The position numbers and the translations under genes were made by a program. A DNA stretch of 14,229 nucleotides from Hyphomicrobiales bacterium (GTDB taxonomy: Bacteria; Pseudomonadota; Alphaproteobacteria; Rhizobiales; Kaistiaceae): the NCBI GenBank assembly GCA_017305815.1, contig JAFKJZ010000084.1:513-14741 (forward strand), given 5' to 3'. The notes under the pieces are model-generated. The model made no database searches. It had not been told where the DNA came from and worked only from the letters and a program-made list of their open reading frames with translations. This document shows, one piece after another, positions 7,251-13,988 of this stretch. Each line of letters opens with the position of its first letter. Position 1 is the first letter of the stretch.

Positions 7251-7274
7251 CTTTCACTTCTGAATCCGTAGGGT
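7247..7274 (+). promoter_or_regulatory. promoter for rpmG
   Basis: TTGACT (7247-7252) overlaps the MFS stop codon, followed by 16 bases and TAGGGT (7269-7274). A GAATC (GANTC) site at 7262-7266 lies in the spacer. A start near 7281 would give a leader of about 57 bases to the rpmG ATG. The strong -35 and the position make this the best promoter candidate in the window. Confidence 0.5.
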
Positions 7275-7337
7275 GCGCGCACAAAGGCGCCGGGCCAGTT
7301 CTTGCTACGTTGCGCGCAACAATTTTGAGGTTTGACC

Positions 7338-7505
7338 ATGGCCAAGGCCACCACGATCAAGATCAAGCTCGTGAGCTCCGCTGACACCGGCTTCTTCTAC
7401 GTCACGAAGAAGAACTCGCGCACCATGACCGAGAAGTTCTCGGCCAAGAAGTACGACCCGGTCGCTCGCAAGCACGTCGAGTTCCGCGAAGCCAAGATCA
7501 AGTAG
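7338..7505 (+). CDS. rpmG: 50S ribosomal protein bL33
   Basis: A 55-residue basic ribosomal protein of the large subunit, located near the E site. The sequence begins [20 protein letters not shown], then [21 protein letters not shown] and ends EFREAKIK, matching bL33 along its full length. It contains no cysteine, so it is the zinc-free C-minus form, as is usual in alphaproteobacteria. GAGG (7327-7330) lies seven bases before the ATG. It has its own promoter overlapping the end of the MFS gene and a strong terminator 20 bases after the stop, so it is probably a single-gene transcript. Confidence 0.98.
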   Translation: MAKATTIKIKLVSSADTGFFYVTKKNSRTMTEKFSAKKYDPVARKHVEFREAKIK

Positions 7506-7524
7506 GATCGGCACGCAGATTTCC

Positions 7525-7553
7525 AAAAAAGGCGCCATTTCGGCGCCTTTTTT
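7525..7553. terminator. Rho-independent terminator after rpmG
   Basis: AAAAAAGGCGCC (7525-7536), loop ATTTC, GGCGCCTTTTTT (7542-7553): a perfect 12-bp inverted repeat with A and T tracts on both sides, so it can work in either direction. It ends rpmG and may also stop transcripts arriving from divK. Confidence 0.93.
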
Positions 7554-7825
7554 ATTGTCCTCATTTCGGCTCCGCCGACGGAAAGCGTGGCCCGGCCGGG
7601 TGCGGGTCTTGGAGGAGGCCACTCTCGCCGCTCCGACCGGGCCGGCCTCGCGGACCCAGGAGATGCGGCCCTGGGGCTCCGCGGGGTTTTCGAGAAGCGC
7701 CGATCCTCACCGGCGCCGGCCGCCCGTAGCGGCGGCCCGATGCCCATGCAGATCATATGGGGCGCAGCGGGCCACCTGACCACGCCGCGATCGGAAATTC
7801 CGGGGAGGATCGGACGAAACTGCCC
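7554..7825. other. intergenic region between rpmG and divK, no gene seen
   Basis: 272 bases between two convergent genes. I find no frame with a recognisable protein or ribosome binding site. A perfect 7-bp hairpin, GGCCGCC (7718-7724), loop CGTAGC, GGCGGCC (7731-7737), is the only clear structure. In related genomes, from memory, pleD commonly occupies this place. Confidence 0.5.
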
Positions 7826-8197
7826 TCAGGCGTCGCCGAGATAGGTCTTCACCGTCTCGATGAACTTGGCGATCGAGATCGGCTTCGACAGATAGGCCTC
7901 GCAGCCGCCCTGGCGGATGCGCTCCTCGTCGCCCTTCATGGCGAAGGCGGTGACGGCGATGATCGGGATGACGCGCAGCTCGTCATCCTCCTTGATCCAT
8001 TTCGTCACTTCGAGGCCGGAAACCTCGGGCAGCTGGATGTCCATCAGGATCAGGTCGGGCCGGTGCGTTCGGGCAAGCTCCAGCGCTTCCAGCCCGCTGC
8101 GGGTCTGGATAATGTTATAGCCATGCGCTTCGAGGAGGTCGTGGAAGAGCTTCATGTTGAGCTCGTTGTCTTCCACCACGAGAACGGTCTTTGCCAT
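7826..8197 (-). CDS. divK: cell-cycle response regulator DivK
   Basis: Single-domain receiver protein of 123 residues with no output domain. In Caulobacter and its relatives DivK, phosphorylated by DivJ and dephosphorylated by PleC, acts through DivL to switch off the CckA-ChpT-CtrA relay. Receiver residues are all present: acidic pair E9/D10, phospho-acceptor D53 in LMDIQLPE, T83 in AVTAFAMKG and K105 in LSKPIS. The phrases [17 protein letters not shown] (11-27), [14 protein letters not shown] (61-74) and [20 protein letters not shown] (86-105) are characteristic of DivK rather than a generic receiver. It is divergent from the DUF3572 gene across 95 bases. pleD, its usual downstream partner, is not present on the 3' side. 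Confidence 0.96.
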   Translation of the reverse strand: MAKTVLVVEDNELNMKLFHDLLEAHGYNIIQTRSGLEALELARTHRPDLILMDIQLPEVSGLEVTKWIKEDDELRVIPIIAVTAFAMKGDEERIRQGGCEAYLSKPISIAKFIETVKTYLGDA

Positions 8198-8258
8198 TCG
8201 TCCCTGCTTGCAGCCCTCGATCCCGTCGACGGCGTCTACTAGATGGTATCGATCTGGA

Positions 8259-8288
8259 AATTAGCGAAGATTCGTTTCGGAAAGGCAA
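8259..8288 (-). promoter_or_regulatory. candidate divK promoter with a GANTC site
   Basis: On the minus strand TTGCCT (8288-8283), 18 bases, CTAATT (8264-8259). The spacer contains GAATC (8269-8273 in the plus numbering), a possible CcrM methylation site. The boxes are moderate matches only. Confidence 0.3.
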
Positions 8289-8292
8289 ATGC

Positions 8293-8586
8293 ATGATCCG
8301 GCACAAGGAGCCGCCGCTCGATGTCGAGGGAGCGGAAAGGCTGGCGATCGAGGGACTGGCGTTCCTCGCTTCCGAACCGGAGGAACTGGGCCGCTTCCTG
8401 GCGCTGGTCGGCCTCGGCCCTGAGACGCTGCGCGACGCTGCCTCCGACCCCGGCTTCCTCGCCGGCGTCCTCGAATATTTCATGGAGAACGAGGCGCTGC
8501 TGCTTGTCTTCGCCGCCCGCGCCAACATAAGGCCGACGATGATCGCCGCCGCCCGCTACCTGCTCGACCGGGAAATCACGGAATGA
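8293..8586 (+). CDS. DUF3572 family protein
   Basis: A 97-residue protein of unknown function, found almost only in alphaproteobacteria and usually beside divK. The conserved core is AIEGLAFLASEPEELGRFLA (about 18-37), LVGLGPETLRDAASDPGFLA (38-57), GVLEYFMENEALLLVFAA (58-75). It looks wholly helical and soluble, with no signal peptide. I start it at the ATG at 8293, with AAGG a few bases upstream. The frame is open further left to an ATG at 8191, but that would overlap divK and add non-conserved sequence. Its stop overlaps the start of the acetyltransferase gene as ATGA, so the two are translationally coupled. Confidence 0.85.
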   Translation: MIRHKEPPLDVEGAERLAIEGLAFLASEPEELGRFLALVGLGPETLRDAASDPGFLAGVLEYFMENEALLLVFAARANIRPTMIAAARYLLDREITE

Positions 8587-9218
8587 CCGAAACCATCGCG
8601 CTCGACCTCGACGGCTACACCGACCTGCCGCCGGGCCGGATCGCCAATGTCGTCACCTATCTGGAAATGACGGAGCGCCCTGCCCCTTCGGCGGAGCCGG
8701 ACGGCGCCGGTAACCGCACGGTGCGCCGTGTCGAAAAGCCGGACCTCGATTCTTATCGCGACCTCTACCGCCGCATCGGCACCGACTGGCTGTGGTTTTC
8801 CCGCGCCGTGATGTCGGACGACGAACTCCGCGCCCTGCTGGCGAAGCCGACGACCGAGATCCACTTCCTCGAGCAGGACGGCGTGCCGATCGGCCTCGCC
8901 GAACTGCACCATGGCGAAGGCGGGCCCGCGAATGTCGAGATCGCCATGTTCGGCGTCGTGCCGGAGGCGACCGGCACCGGCGCGGCGCGGCAATTGATGA
9001 ATGCGGCGCTTGCCGTCGCCTGGGACGGCGGCACGGAGCGCGTCTGGCTCCATACCTGCTCCTTCGACCATCCGGCCGCCCTGCGCTTCTACAGGCGATC
9101 CGGCTTCGCGCCGTTCAAGTTCGCGATCGAGGTGTCGACCGACCCGCGCCTCGACGGCCACCTGCCGCGCTCGGCAGGCCCGCATGTCGCGTTGATCGAT
9201 CCGGACACCGCCGGCTGA
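8583..9218 (+). CDS. GNAT family N-acetyltransferase
   Basis: A 211-residue member of the GCN5-related acetyltransferase superfamily, expected to transfer acetyl from acetyl-CoA to an unknown amine. The N-terminal about 45 residues (MTETIALDLDGYTDLPPGRI onwards) form an extension. The GNAT core follows with VRRVEKPDLDSYRDLYRRIG (48-66), the strand IGLAELHHGEG (103-113), and the acetyl-CoA loop VEIAMFGVVPEATGTGAARQ (118-137) in which the Q/RxxGxG/A signature reads EATGTGAA. The family's C-terminal phrase HPAALRFYRRSGFAPF (163-178) is present. Start: ATGA overlap with the DUF3572 stop, typical of a two-gene operon. It ends against fliJ, which converges on it. Confidence 0.93.
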   Translation: MTETIALDLDGYTDLPPGRIANVVTYLEMTERPAPSAEPDGAGNRTVRRVEKPDLDSYRDLYRRIGTDWLWFSRAVMSDDELRALLAKPTTEIHFLEQDGVPIGLAELHHGEGGPANVEIAMFGVVPEATGTGAARQLMNAALAVAWDGGTERVWLHTCSFDHPAALRFYRRSGFAPFKFAIEVSTDPRLDGHLPRSAGPHVALIDPDTAG

Positions 9219-9226
9219 GGCCGGCG
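9209..9226. terminator. hairpin at the end of the GNAT gene
   Basis: CGCCGGC (9209-9215), loop TGAG holding the stop codon, GCCGGCG (9220-9226): a perfect 7-bp stem without a T-tract, between convergent genes. It may serve as a weak terminator. Confidence 0.3.
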
Positions 9227-9277
9227 CCGGCAGGAAAGGGTTGACGGAAGGCTACCAGCTTGGTGCGCTGTTAACCC

Positions 9278-9688
9278 CTACCAGGACCGCCGCTCGGCCG
9301 CCGTCGAGGAGCGACCGGGACGACGCGCCGCCGCGAGCTCGACCGAAGCGCTCCGCTCCTGGTCGCGCGCCGCCATCTGCTCCGCCTTGCGGAGATCGTC
9401 CAGCGCCAGGTCCAGTTCGGCCTGCGCGGCCGAAAGCTGCGCCTCAAGATCATGCGCCGAGGCGCGGAGATTGTCGCGCCGGGCCATCGCCGCCTTGGCG
9501 AAGGTCGGATAGGCGAAATGCGAGCTGTCCCGGATGCCGGCCCGTTCCTGCTCGACATTGATCTGGTCTTCCAGGTCGCGGGCCATGCGCTCGAACTCGG
9601 CGACCATGGTCTGGATCTGGTTGACCTGCCGACGCTTTTCCTCGGCCTGGAAACGCTTTAGCCGAATGATGCTATCACGCGACTTCAT
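9278..9688 (-). CDS. fliJ: flagellar export chaperone FliJ-like protein
   Basis: A 136-residue, almost entirely helical, charged protein that fits FliJ, the coiled-coil stalk of the flagellar type III export ATPase complex, which links FliI to FlhA and handles unloaded chaperones. Alphaproteobacterial signature phrases are MKSRDSIIRLKRFQAEEKRR (1-20), QIQTMVAEFERMARDLE (24-40) and SSHFAYPTFAKAAMARRDNL (55-74). The rest (75-120) is a heptad-like coiled coil. I start at the ATG at 9688, with GGAG upstream; a longer frame from 9718 adds ten non-conserved residues. fliI is not the next gene on either side within the window. It diverges from ctrA across a shared 456-base control region, consistent with CtrA control of flagellar genes in this group. 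Confidence 0.85.
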   Translation of the reverse strand: MKSRDSIIRLKRFQAEEKRRQVNQIQTMVAEFERMARDLEDQINVEQERAGIRDSSHFAYPTFAKAAMARRDNLRASAHDLEAQLSAAQAELDLALDDLRKAEQMAARDQERSASVELAAARRPGRSSTAAERRSW

Positions 9689-9809
9689 ACTCGTTACTCC
9701 CTGAACACTGAGACGCACACGCGCCGCGACGCCGGCCCTTGCAGGCGCGCATCGCCGCTGTGGGTTGCGGCCATCAGACTTGTCAAAACCTTAAGCCTTC
9801 GGGCTCGCG

Positions 9810-9825
9810 CTAACCTTTCGTTTAC
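9810..9825 (+). promoter_or_regulatory. CtrA-box-like element (weaker)
   Basis: CTAA, seven bases, TTTAC: seven of nine positions match the CtrA consensus TTAA-N7-TTAAC. Confidence 0.3.
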
Positions 9826-9853
9826 GTCTCGCGTTAATCATGCGCTGGAGGGC

Positions 9854-9869
9854 TTAAGGGCGGGTAAAC
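9854..9869 (+). promoter_or_regulatory. CtrA-box-like element
   Basis: TTAA, seven bases, TAAAC: eight of nine positions match TTAA-N7-TTAAC. It lies about midway between fliJ and ctrA and could act on either. Confidence 0.45.
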
Positions 9870-10017
9870 CCATCCTGCGGTGCCTTCATCCTAATTCCGT
9901 GAGTCCGACCAATTGGTTACCGGATTGCGTGCATTCGGGCGATGAGGTGCAATCCACACCAATTCGCTCGGAATCTCAAAGAGCTTGGGCGATTTCCGAA
10001 TAATTCGCCTGAACCCC

Positions 10018-10053
10018 TTGTGAGCACGAATCAGAATTTGTTAACCATTAAGC
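10018..10053 (+). promoter_or_regulatory. candidate ctrA promoter with CtrA half-site and GANTC
   Basis: TTGTGA (10018-10023), then 17 bases containing GAATC (10028-10032), then TTAACCATTAAG beginning at 10041. TTAACCAT is the CtrA half-site used in Rhizobiales and here covers the -10 position, so CtrA could repress or retune its own promoter. This resembles the Caulobacter ctrA P1 logic, where a GANTC site at the promoter links it to CcrM methylation. Confidence 0.4.
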
Positions 10054-10144
10054 GTTAGCCTTCGAATCGGGGTGAGCCGTTTTCCAAGCACCGGTTTTCG
10101 AGGCCGGAGCGCCAAGCCCAGGATAGGCAATTGAGGGGATTGGT

Positions 10145-10846
<702 letters not shown>

Positions 10847-10871
10847 CCGGACCTCCCCCGGCCGAAACTAG

Positions 10872-10898
10872 AAAGCCCCGCCCCTGCGGGGCTTTTTT
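10872..10898 (+). terminator. Rho-independent terminator of ctrA
   Basis: AAAGCCCCGC (10872-10881), loop CCCT, GCGGGGCTTT (10886-10895), continuing into six T's (10893-10898). A perfect 10-bp stem, 26 bases after the ctrA stop. Confidence 0.93.
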
Positions 10899-10967
10899 CT
10901 TGTCCGGCTGCGCGGCGGCGGCGATCAGCTGCGCTCCCCGCCCCGGGCCAACCAACTGGCAGGCAAC

Positions 10968-11001
10968 AAAAAAGCCGCGCGGATCAAGCCGCGCGGCTTT
11001 T
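10968..11001 (-). terminator. terminator of chpT (bidirectional)
   Basis: GCCGCGCGG (10974-10982), loop ATCAAG, CCGCGCGGC (10989-10997), flanked by A6 (10968-10973) and T4 (10998-11001). Read on the minus strand it is a 13-bp stem followed by six T's, 38 bases after the chpT stop. Confidence 0.92.
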
Positions 11002-11038
11002 GTCGTTCCCTCGGACGCGCCGGGCGTCCAAGTCGGGA

Positions 11039-11815
11039 TCAGGCCTGGCCGGTGGTCTCGGCGACAGCAGCCTCGGCGGCGGCCTCGGGCGCGTCCGCCA
11101 GCATCGTCTCGGTGGCGGGAACCTCGACCGCCGGCGCCTCTACCGGAGCCTCTTCCGCCGCAGGCGCAGGGGCGCTGGAGCGCGCCGTGATGATGACATC
11201 GGCGCCGTCGAGCACGGCGGCGACGCTCATGCCGCAGCTGCGCGCCAGCAGGCCCGCATAATAGGGCTGCACGGCATGGGCATCGATGTTGACGTCGACG
11301 ATCGCGCCGGGAATGAGCTTCTCGAACGCAACCGGGATGCGGGCGCTCGGGCCGGAGCAATGGAAGGTGACGTCCGGCTTCGTGGGCTCGCCCTCGATCG
11401 TGACCTTGATCGAGCCGCCGCGCGGCACGGCCGCGACCGCCATCAGCACGAGGTTCAGGATCAGCTTGACCTGGTTCTTCGGCATCAACGCGCGGGGCGC
11501 CGTCCACTCGAACGATGCCTTCTCGCCTTCCATGTAGCCGCGCGCCACCTTCTCGGCGTCGCCGATGTCGATCTCGGCGCCGGCGGAACCGGCGGCGCCG
11601 AAGGCGAGCCGTGCGAACTGCAGCTTGGCAGAAGCCTGGCGGGCGCTCTTGCGGATCAGGTCGAAGGCGAACGCCTTCATCTCCTCGCCGTTCTCCTCGT
11701 CGAGAACTTCCAGGCCATTGTTGATGGCGCCGACCGGGGAAATGATGTCGTGGCAGACGCGGCTGCAGAGCAGCGCCGCGAGATCGAGGGCTTCGAGTTC
11801 GATCTCATTGGTCAT
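11039..11815 (-). CDS. chpT: histidine phosphotransferase ChpT
   Basis: Phosphotransferase that carries phosphate from the hybrid kinase CckA to CtrA and CpdR. It is a dimer with a pseudo-histidine-kinase fold. The N-terminal helix holds the phosphorylatable H22 in LCSRVCHDIISPVGAINNGL (16-35). The degenerate CA-like domain follows with LILNLVLMAVAAVPRGGSI (118-136), FHCSGPSARIP (151-161) and YYAGLLARSCGMSV (185-198). I chose the ATG at 11815 because GGGGGA lies seven bases upstream and the homologous N terminus fits; 18 extra residues are possible from 11869. Odd point: residues 213-258 form an Ala/Pro/Glu-rich, low-complexity tail after the fold ends at VIITAR. It is convergent with its target ctrA and divergent from eipA, the gene order known in Brucella. 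Confidence 0.94.
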   Translation of the reverse strand: MTNEIELEALDLAALLCSRVCHDIISPVGAINNGLEVLDEENGEEMKAFAFDLIRKSARQASAKLQFARLAFGAAGSAGAEIDIGDAEKVARGYMEGEKASFEWTAPRALMPKNQVKLILNLVLMAVAAVPRGGSIKVTIEGEPTKPDVTFHCSGPSARIPVAFEKLIPGAIVDVNIDAHAVQPYYAGLLARSCGMSVAAVLDGADVIITARSSAPAPAAEEAPVEAPAVEVPATETMLADAPEAAAEAAVAETTGQA

Positions 11816-11860
11816 GACGGATCCCCCTGAACGAATCAGCGCAGTAAAAAAGGCGCTTCG

Positions 11861-11889
11861 GGGATACACCGGCCCAGCGAAGCTGCCAA
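11861..11889 (-). promoter_or_regulatory. candidate chpT promoter
   Basis: TTGGCA (11889-11884), 17 bases, TATCCC (11866-11861) on the minus strand, giving a leader of about 40 bases. A GANTC site (11833-11837) lies in the leader. Confidence 0.4.
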
Positions 11890-11951
11890 CCGCCAGCCGG
11901 TCGCGGCCCGCAGCTCCTGCAGCCCACCGCGTGCCCCGATGCCGCCCCTTT

Positions 11952-11977
11952 TTGACTTACACTTCCTGAGGTGATTC
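11952..11977 (+). promoter_or_regulatory. candidate eipA upstream promoter element
   Basis: TTGACT (11952-11957) begins the 14-base string TTGACTTACACTTC, which differs at one base from the rpmG promoter string. A GATTC (GANTC) site lies at 11973-11977. No good -10 is visible at the right spacing, so only the -35-like part is supported. Confidence 0.3.
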
Positions 11978-12056
11978 GCGTGCCCACTGCCGGTTTCCGC
12001 CCATCGGGGATCGGGTTCCGTGCCATGACAGCCGCCACGACAAGGAGCCGACCGAC

Positions 12057-12632
12057 ATGACCCGCAGCCTGCGTCTTTTCCTCCTGCTCGCGCTGGTCGC
12101 CCTGGCGGCGCCCTTCCTTGCCCTCAGCCACGCCCAGGCTCAGGCGCAGAACCAGTATTCTTCCGATGAACTGGTCAATACCGGCCACAAGTTCTTCGGC
12201 GAGGTTTCCGGCAGCCTCGCCACCGTCGTCGAGCACGCCGTCTCCAAATATGGCCAGCCGAACGGCTACATTCTCGGCGAGCAGGGCTCGGGCGCGCTGT
12301 TCGCGGGTCTGCGCTACGGCAACGGCACGCTCTACACCAAGAACGCCGGCCAGCATCAGGTGTTCTTCCAGGGTCCCTCGCTAGGCTGGGACATCGGCGG
12401 CGAAGGCTCGCGCGTCATGATGCTGGTCTACAACCTGCCCTCGATCAACGCGATCTATTCGCGCTTCGGCGGCGTCAACGGCTCGGCCTTCCTGGTCGGC
12501 GGCGTCGGCATGACGGTGCTGTCGCGCGACGACGTCTTCATCGTCCCGATCGTCTCCGGCCTCGGCGCCCGCCTCGGTCTCAACATCGGCTACCTGAAGT
12601 TCACCGACCGTCAGACCTGGAACCCCTTCTGA
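12057..12632 (+). CDS. eipA: EipA / DUF1134 envelope integrity protein
   Basis: A 191-residue secreted protein. The signal peptide is clear: MTRSL, a hydrophobic core LRLFLLLALVALAAPFLAL, and cleavage sites of the A-x-A type near residues 26-30 (SHAQAQA). The mature DUF1134 domain runs from about SSDELVNTGHKFFGEVSGSL (35-54) through YGQPNGYILGEQGSGALFAG (65-84), FFQGPSLGWDIGGEGSRVM (103-121) and VYNLPSINAIYSRFGGVNGS (124-143) to LGLNIGYLKFTDRQTWNPF. In Brucella, EipA is a periplasmic beta-barrel-like protein needed for envelope integrity and is a CtrA target lying beside chpT; the same neighbourhood here supports orthology. AAGGAG lies nine bases before the ATG. Confidence 0.93.
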   Translation: MTRSLRLFLLLALVALAAPFLALSHAQAQAQNQYSSDELVNTGHKFFGEVSGSLATVVEHAVSKYGQPNGYILGEQGSGALFAGLRYGNGTLYTKNAGQHQVFFQGPSLGWDIGGEGSRVMMLVYNLPSINAIYSRFGGVNGSAFLVGGVGMTVLSRDDVFIVPIVSGLGARLGLNIGYLKFTDRQTWNPF

Positions 12633-12646
12633 CCAGGGCCATTGAA

Positions 12647-12669
12647 TCCCGGCGGCTGTGACCGGGATC
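12647..12669. repeat. inverted repeat after eipA
   Basis: ATCCCGG (12647-12653), nine bases, CCGGGAT (12663-12669). It lies 15 bases after the eipA stop. It may be a weak terminator without a T-tract or a protein-binding site; a GANTC site overlaps its left arm. Confidence 0.4.
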
Positions 12670-12793
12670 ATCGCGACAAAGCCACACCCGCGTCAGAACC
12701 GGCATTGCGGGCCGGCGACACGCGCTTGTGGCTGGACTCTCGGGTTCGGACAATGTCATCTGGAAGCCTGCGCGTGGGCTGGCGCTGAAGGCC

Positions 12794-12844
12794 GATGTCT
12801 GCGGAGCGGTTCTCGCCAGGCGCTCCGCGGGCGCAACCGACATC
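12794..12844 (+). promoter_or_regulatory. two-tier hairpin just before the coiled-coil gene's ribosome binding site
   Basis: Inner stem GCGGAGCG (12801-12808) with CGCTCCGC (12821-12828), 12-base loop. Outer stem GATGTC (12794-12799) with GACATC (12839-12844). It ends one base before the GGAGA ribosome binding site at 12846. It may control translation or terminate eipA read-through. Confidence 0.45.
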
Positions 12845-12857
12845 CGGAGACGGTGCG

Positions 12858-13982
12858 TTGATTGAATCTCTGATGTACTTCGCTCTCGGCTTCCTGTCGG
12901 CAGGCATCTTGGCCTTGGTCCTCATCCCCCCTTTCTGGCGCCGCGCCGTCCGCCTCTCCCGCCGCAACATGGAGCGGACGCTGCCGATGACGCGCGCCGA
13001 GATCCAGGCCGAGAAGGATCAGATCCGCGCCGGTTTCGCCATGTCGACGCGCACCCTCGACCAGACGGTCGAGCGGCTGAAGGCGCAGGTCATGGAGCAG
13101 ATGATCGACATCAACCGCAAGCGCGAGGTCATCACCCATCTGACGGCACAGGGTTCGCTTTCGGCCGATGACATCGTCGCGCTCGAAGCGCGCCGGGCCG
13201 AGTTGGAAGTCCGCGTCGCCGACGCCGAACTCGCCGCAGCCACCGCTACGACCGACCGCGCCGAAAACGAAAAACGGCTGGAGAAGATCCGGCTCAAGCT
13301 GGCCGAAACCGAGGAGACGCTTCGCGAGACGAACGACGAACGCGAGGCGCAGCGCCTGGAAATCATCGCCCGCGACACCGAGCTCGACAACATGCGCGAC
13401 GCGCTGGCGGCGCTGAAGATGTCGACGACGGGCGACGAAGTGGCGAATGCCGGCATCGAGAGCGAGATGTCGACGCTGAAGGCCAATCTGGCGATCGAGC
13501 GCCGCCGCATCGAGGAGCAGAGCGAGCGCGAGGCCCAGAGCGAGGCGACGATGCGCGCCGCGATCGCCGAACTGAAGCTGCGCGAAACCGAGCTCGAAGA
13601 GACGCACGCCAAGGTCAAGGACCTGTCGATCCGCCTGGCCGAGGCGGAGACGGCCGAAATGGGCGCCCTGGCGCTCAAGGACCAGAAGCGCGAGCTGGAG
13701 CAGCGCATCGCTGCGCTCGAAACCCGCAATGCCGGCCTCGAAGCCGATATCGAGGCGCTGAGGCTTCGTTCGGGCACCGCGAGTGCCGAGGAGACGGCGT
13801 TGCTGCGCGGCAAGCTGATCGAGTTCGGCGCTGCCGTAGCGCGCCTCGCCAATGAGCGCGGCGAAGGCCCGACCCTCGTCACGATGCTGCCTCCGCCCCC
13901 CGAGGGGACGCCGTCTCCGGCGCCCGCCCCGGGCCTTGCCGAGCGCATCCGCGCCTTGCAGCACGCCGGCACCGGCCTCTAG
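12858..13982 (+). CDS. membrane-anchored coiled-coil protein of unknown function
   Basis: About 374 residues. The N terminus reads MIESLMYFALGFLSAGILAL, one transmembrane helix (about 6-25) followed by the basic RRAVRLSRR, which suggests an inner-membrane anchor with the bulk in the cytoplasm. Residues about 50-320 are very rich in E, K, R, A and L with heptad-like spacing (for example RLEKIRLKLAETEETLRETN), so a long coiled coil is likely. A Pro-rich linker (PPPPEGTPSPAPAPG) precedes a short C-terminal helix. I choose the TTG at 12858 because GGAGA lies eight bases upstream and the resulting N terminus matches the form I associate with Rhizobiales homologues. An ATG at 12795 in the same frame would start inside a strong hairpin, and an ATG at 12873 would cut into the helix. 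A structural or division/envelope role is a guess from its place next to eipA, chpT and ctrA. Confidence 0.83.
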   Translation: MIESLMYFALGFLSAGILALVLIPPFWRRAVRLSRRNMERTLPMTRAEIQAEKDQIRAGFAMSTRTLDQTVERLKAQVMEQMIDINRKREVITHLTAQGSLSADDIVALEARRAELEVRVADAELAAATATTDRAENEKRLEKIRLKLAETEETLRETNDEREAQRLEIIARDTELDNMRDALAALKMSTTGDEVANAGIESEMSTLKANLAIERRRIEEQSEREAQSEATMRAAIAELKLRETELEETHAKVKDLSIRLAEAETAEMGALALKDQKRELEQRIAALETRNAGLEADIEALRLRSGTASAEETALLRGKLIEFGAAVARLANERGEGPTLVTMLPPPPEGTPSPAPAPGLAERIRALQHAGTGL

Positions 13983-13988
13983 GGAACG

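Larger units (their letters stand above)
9689..10144. promoter_or_regulatory. fliJ-ctrA divergent control region
   Basis: 456 bases without a gene and visibly more AT-rich than its surroundings. It holds TTAA-type elements at 9791, 9834, 9854, 10041 and 10048; two CtrA-box-like arrangements (9810-9825 and 9854-9869); and four GANTC sites (9901-9905, 9971-9975, 10028-10032, 10064-10068). On the fliJ side there is a perfect TTGACA on the minus strand (9786-9781) without a convincing -10 partner. GAGGGG at 10133-10138 is the ctrA ribosome binding site. Confidence 0.7.

Noticed and set aside
12756..13964. Minus-strand open frame antisense to the coiled-coil gene, rich in Leu and Arg
   Set aside because: It arises from complementing E/K/A-rich codons. 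The plus strand has a ribosome binding site, a membrane anchor and heptads.
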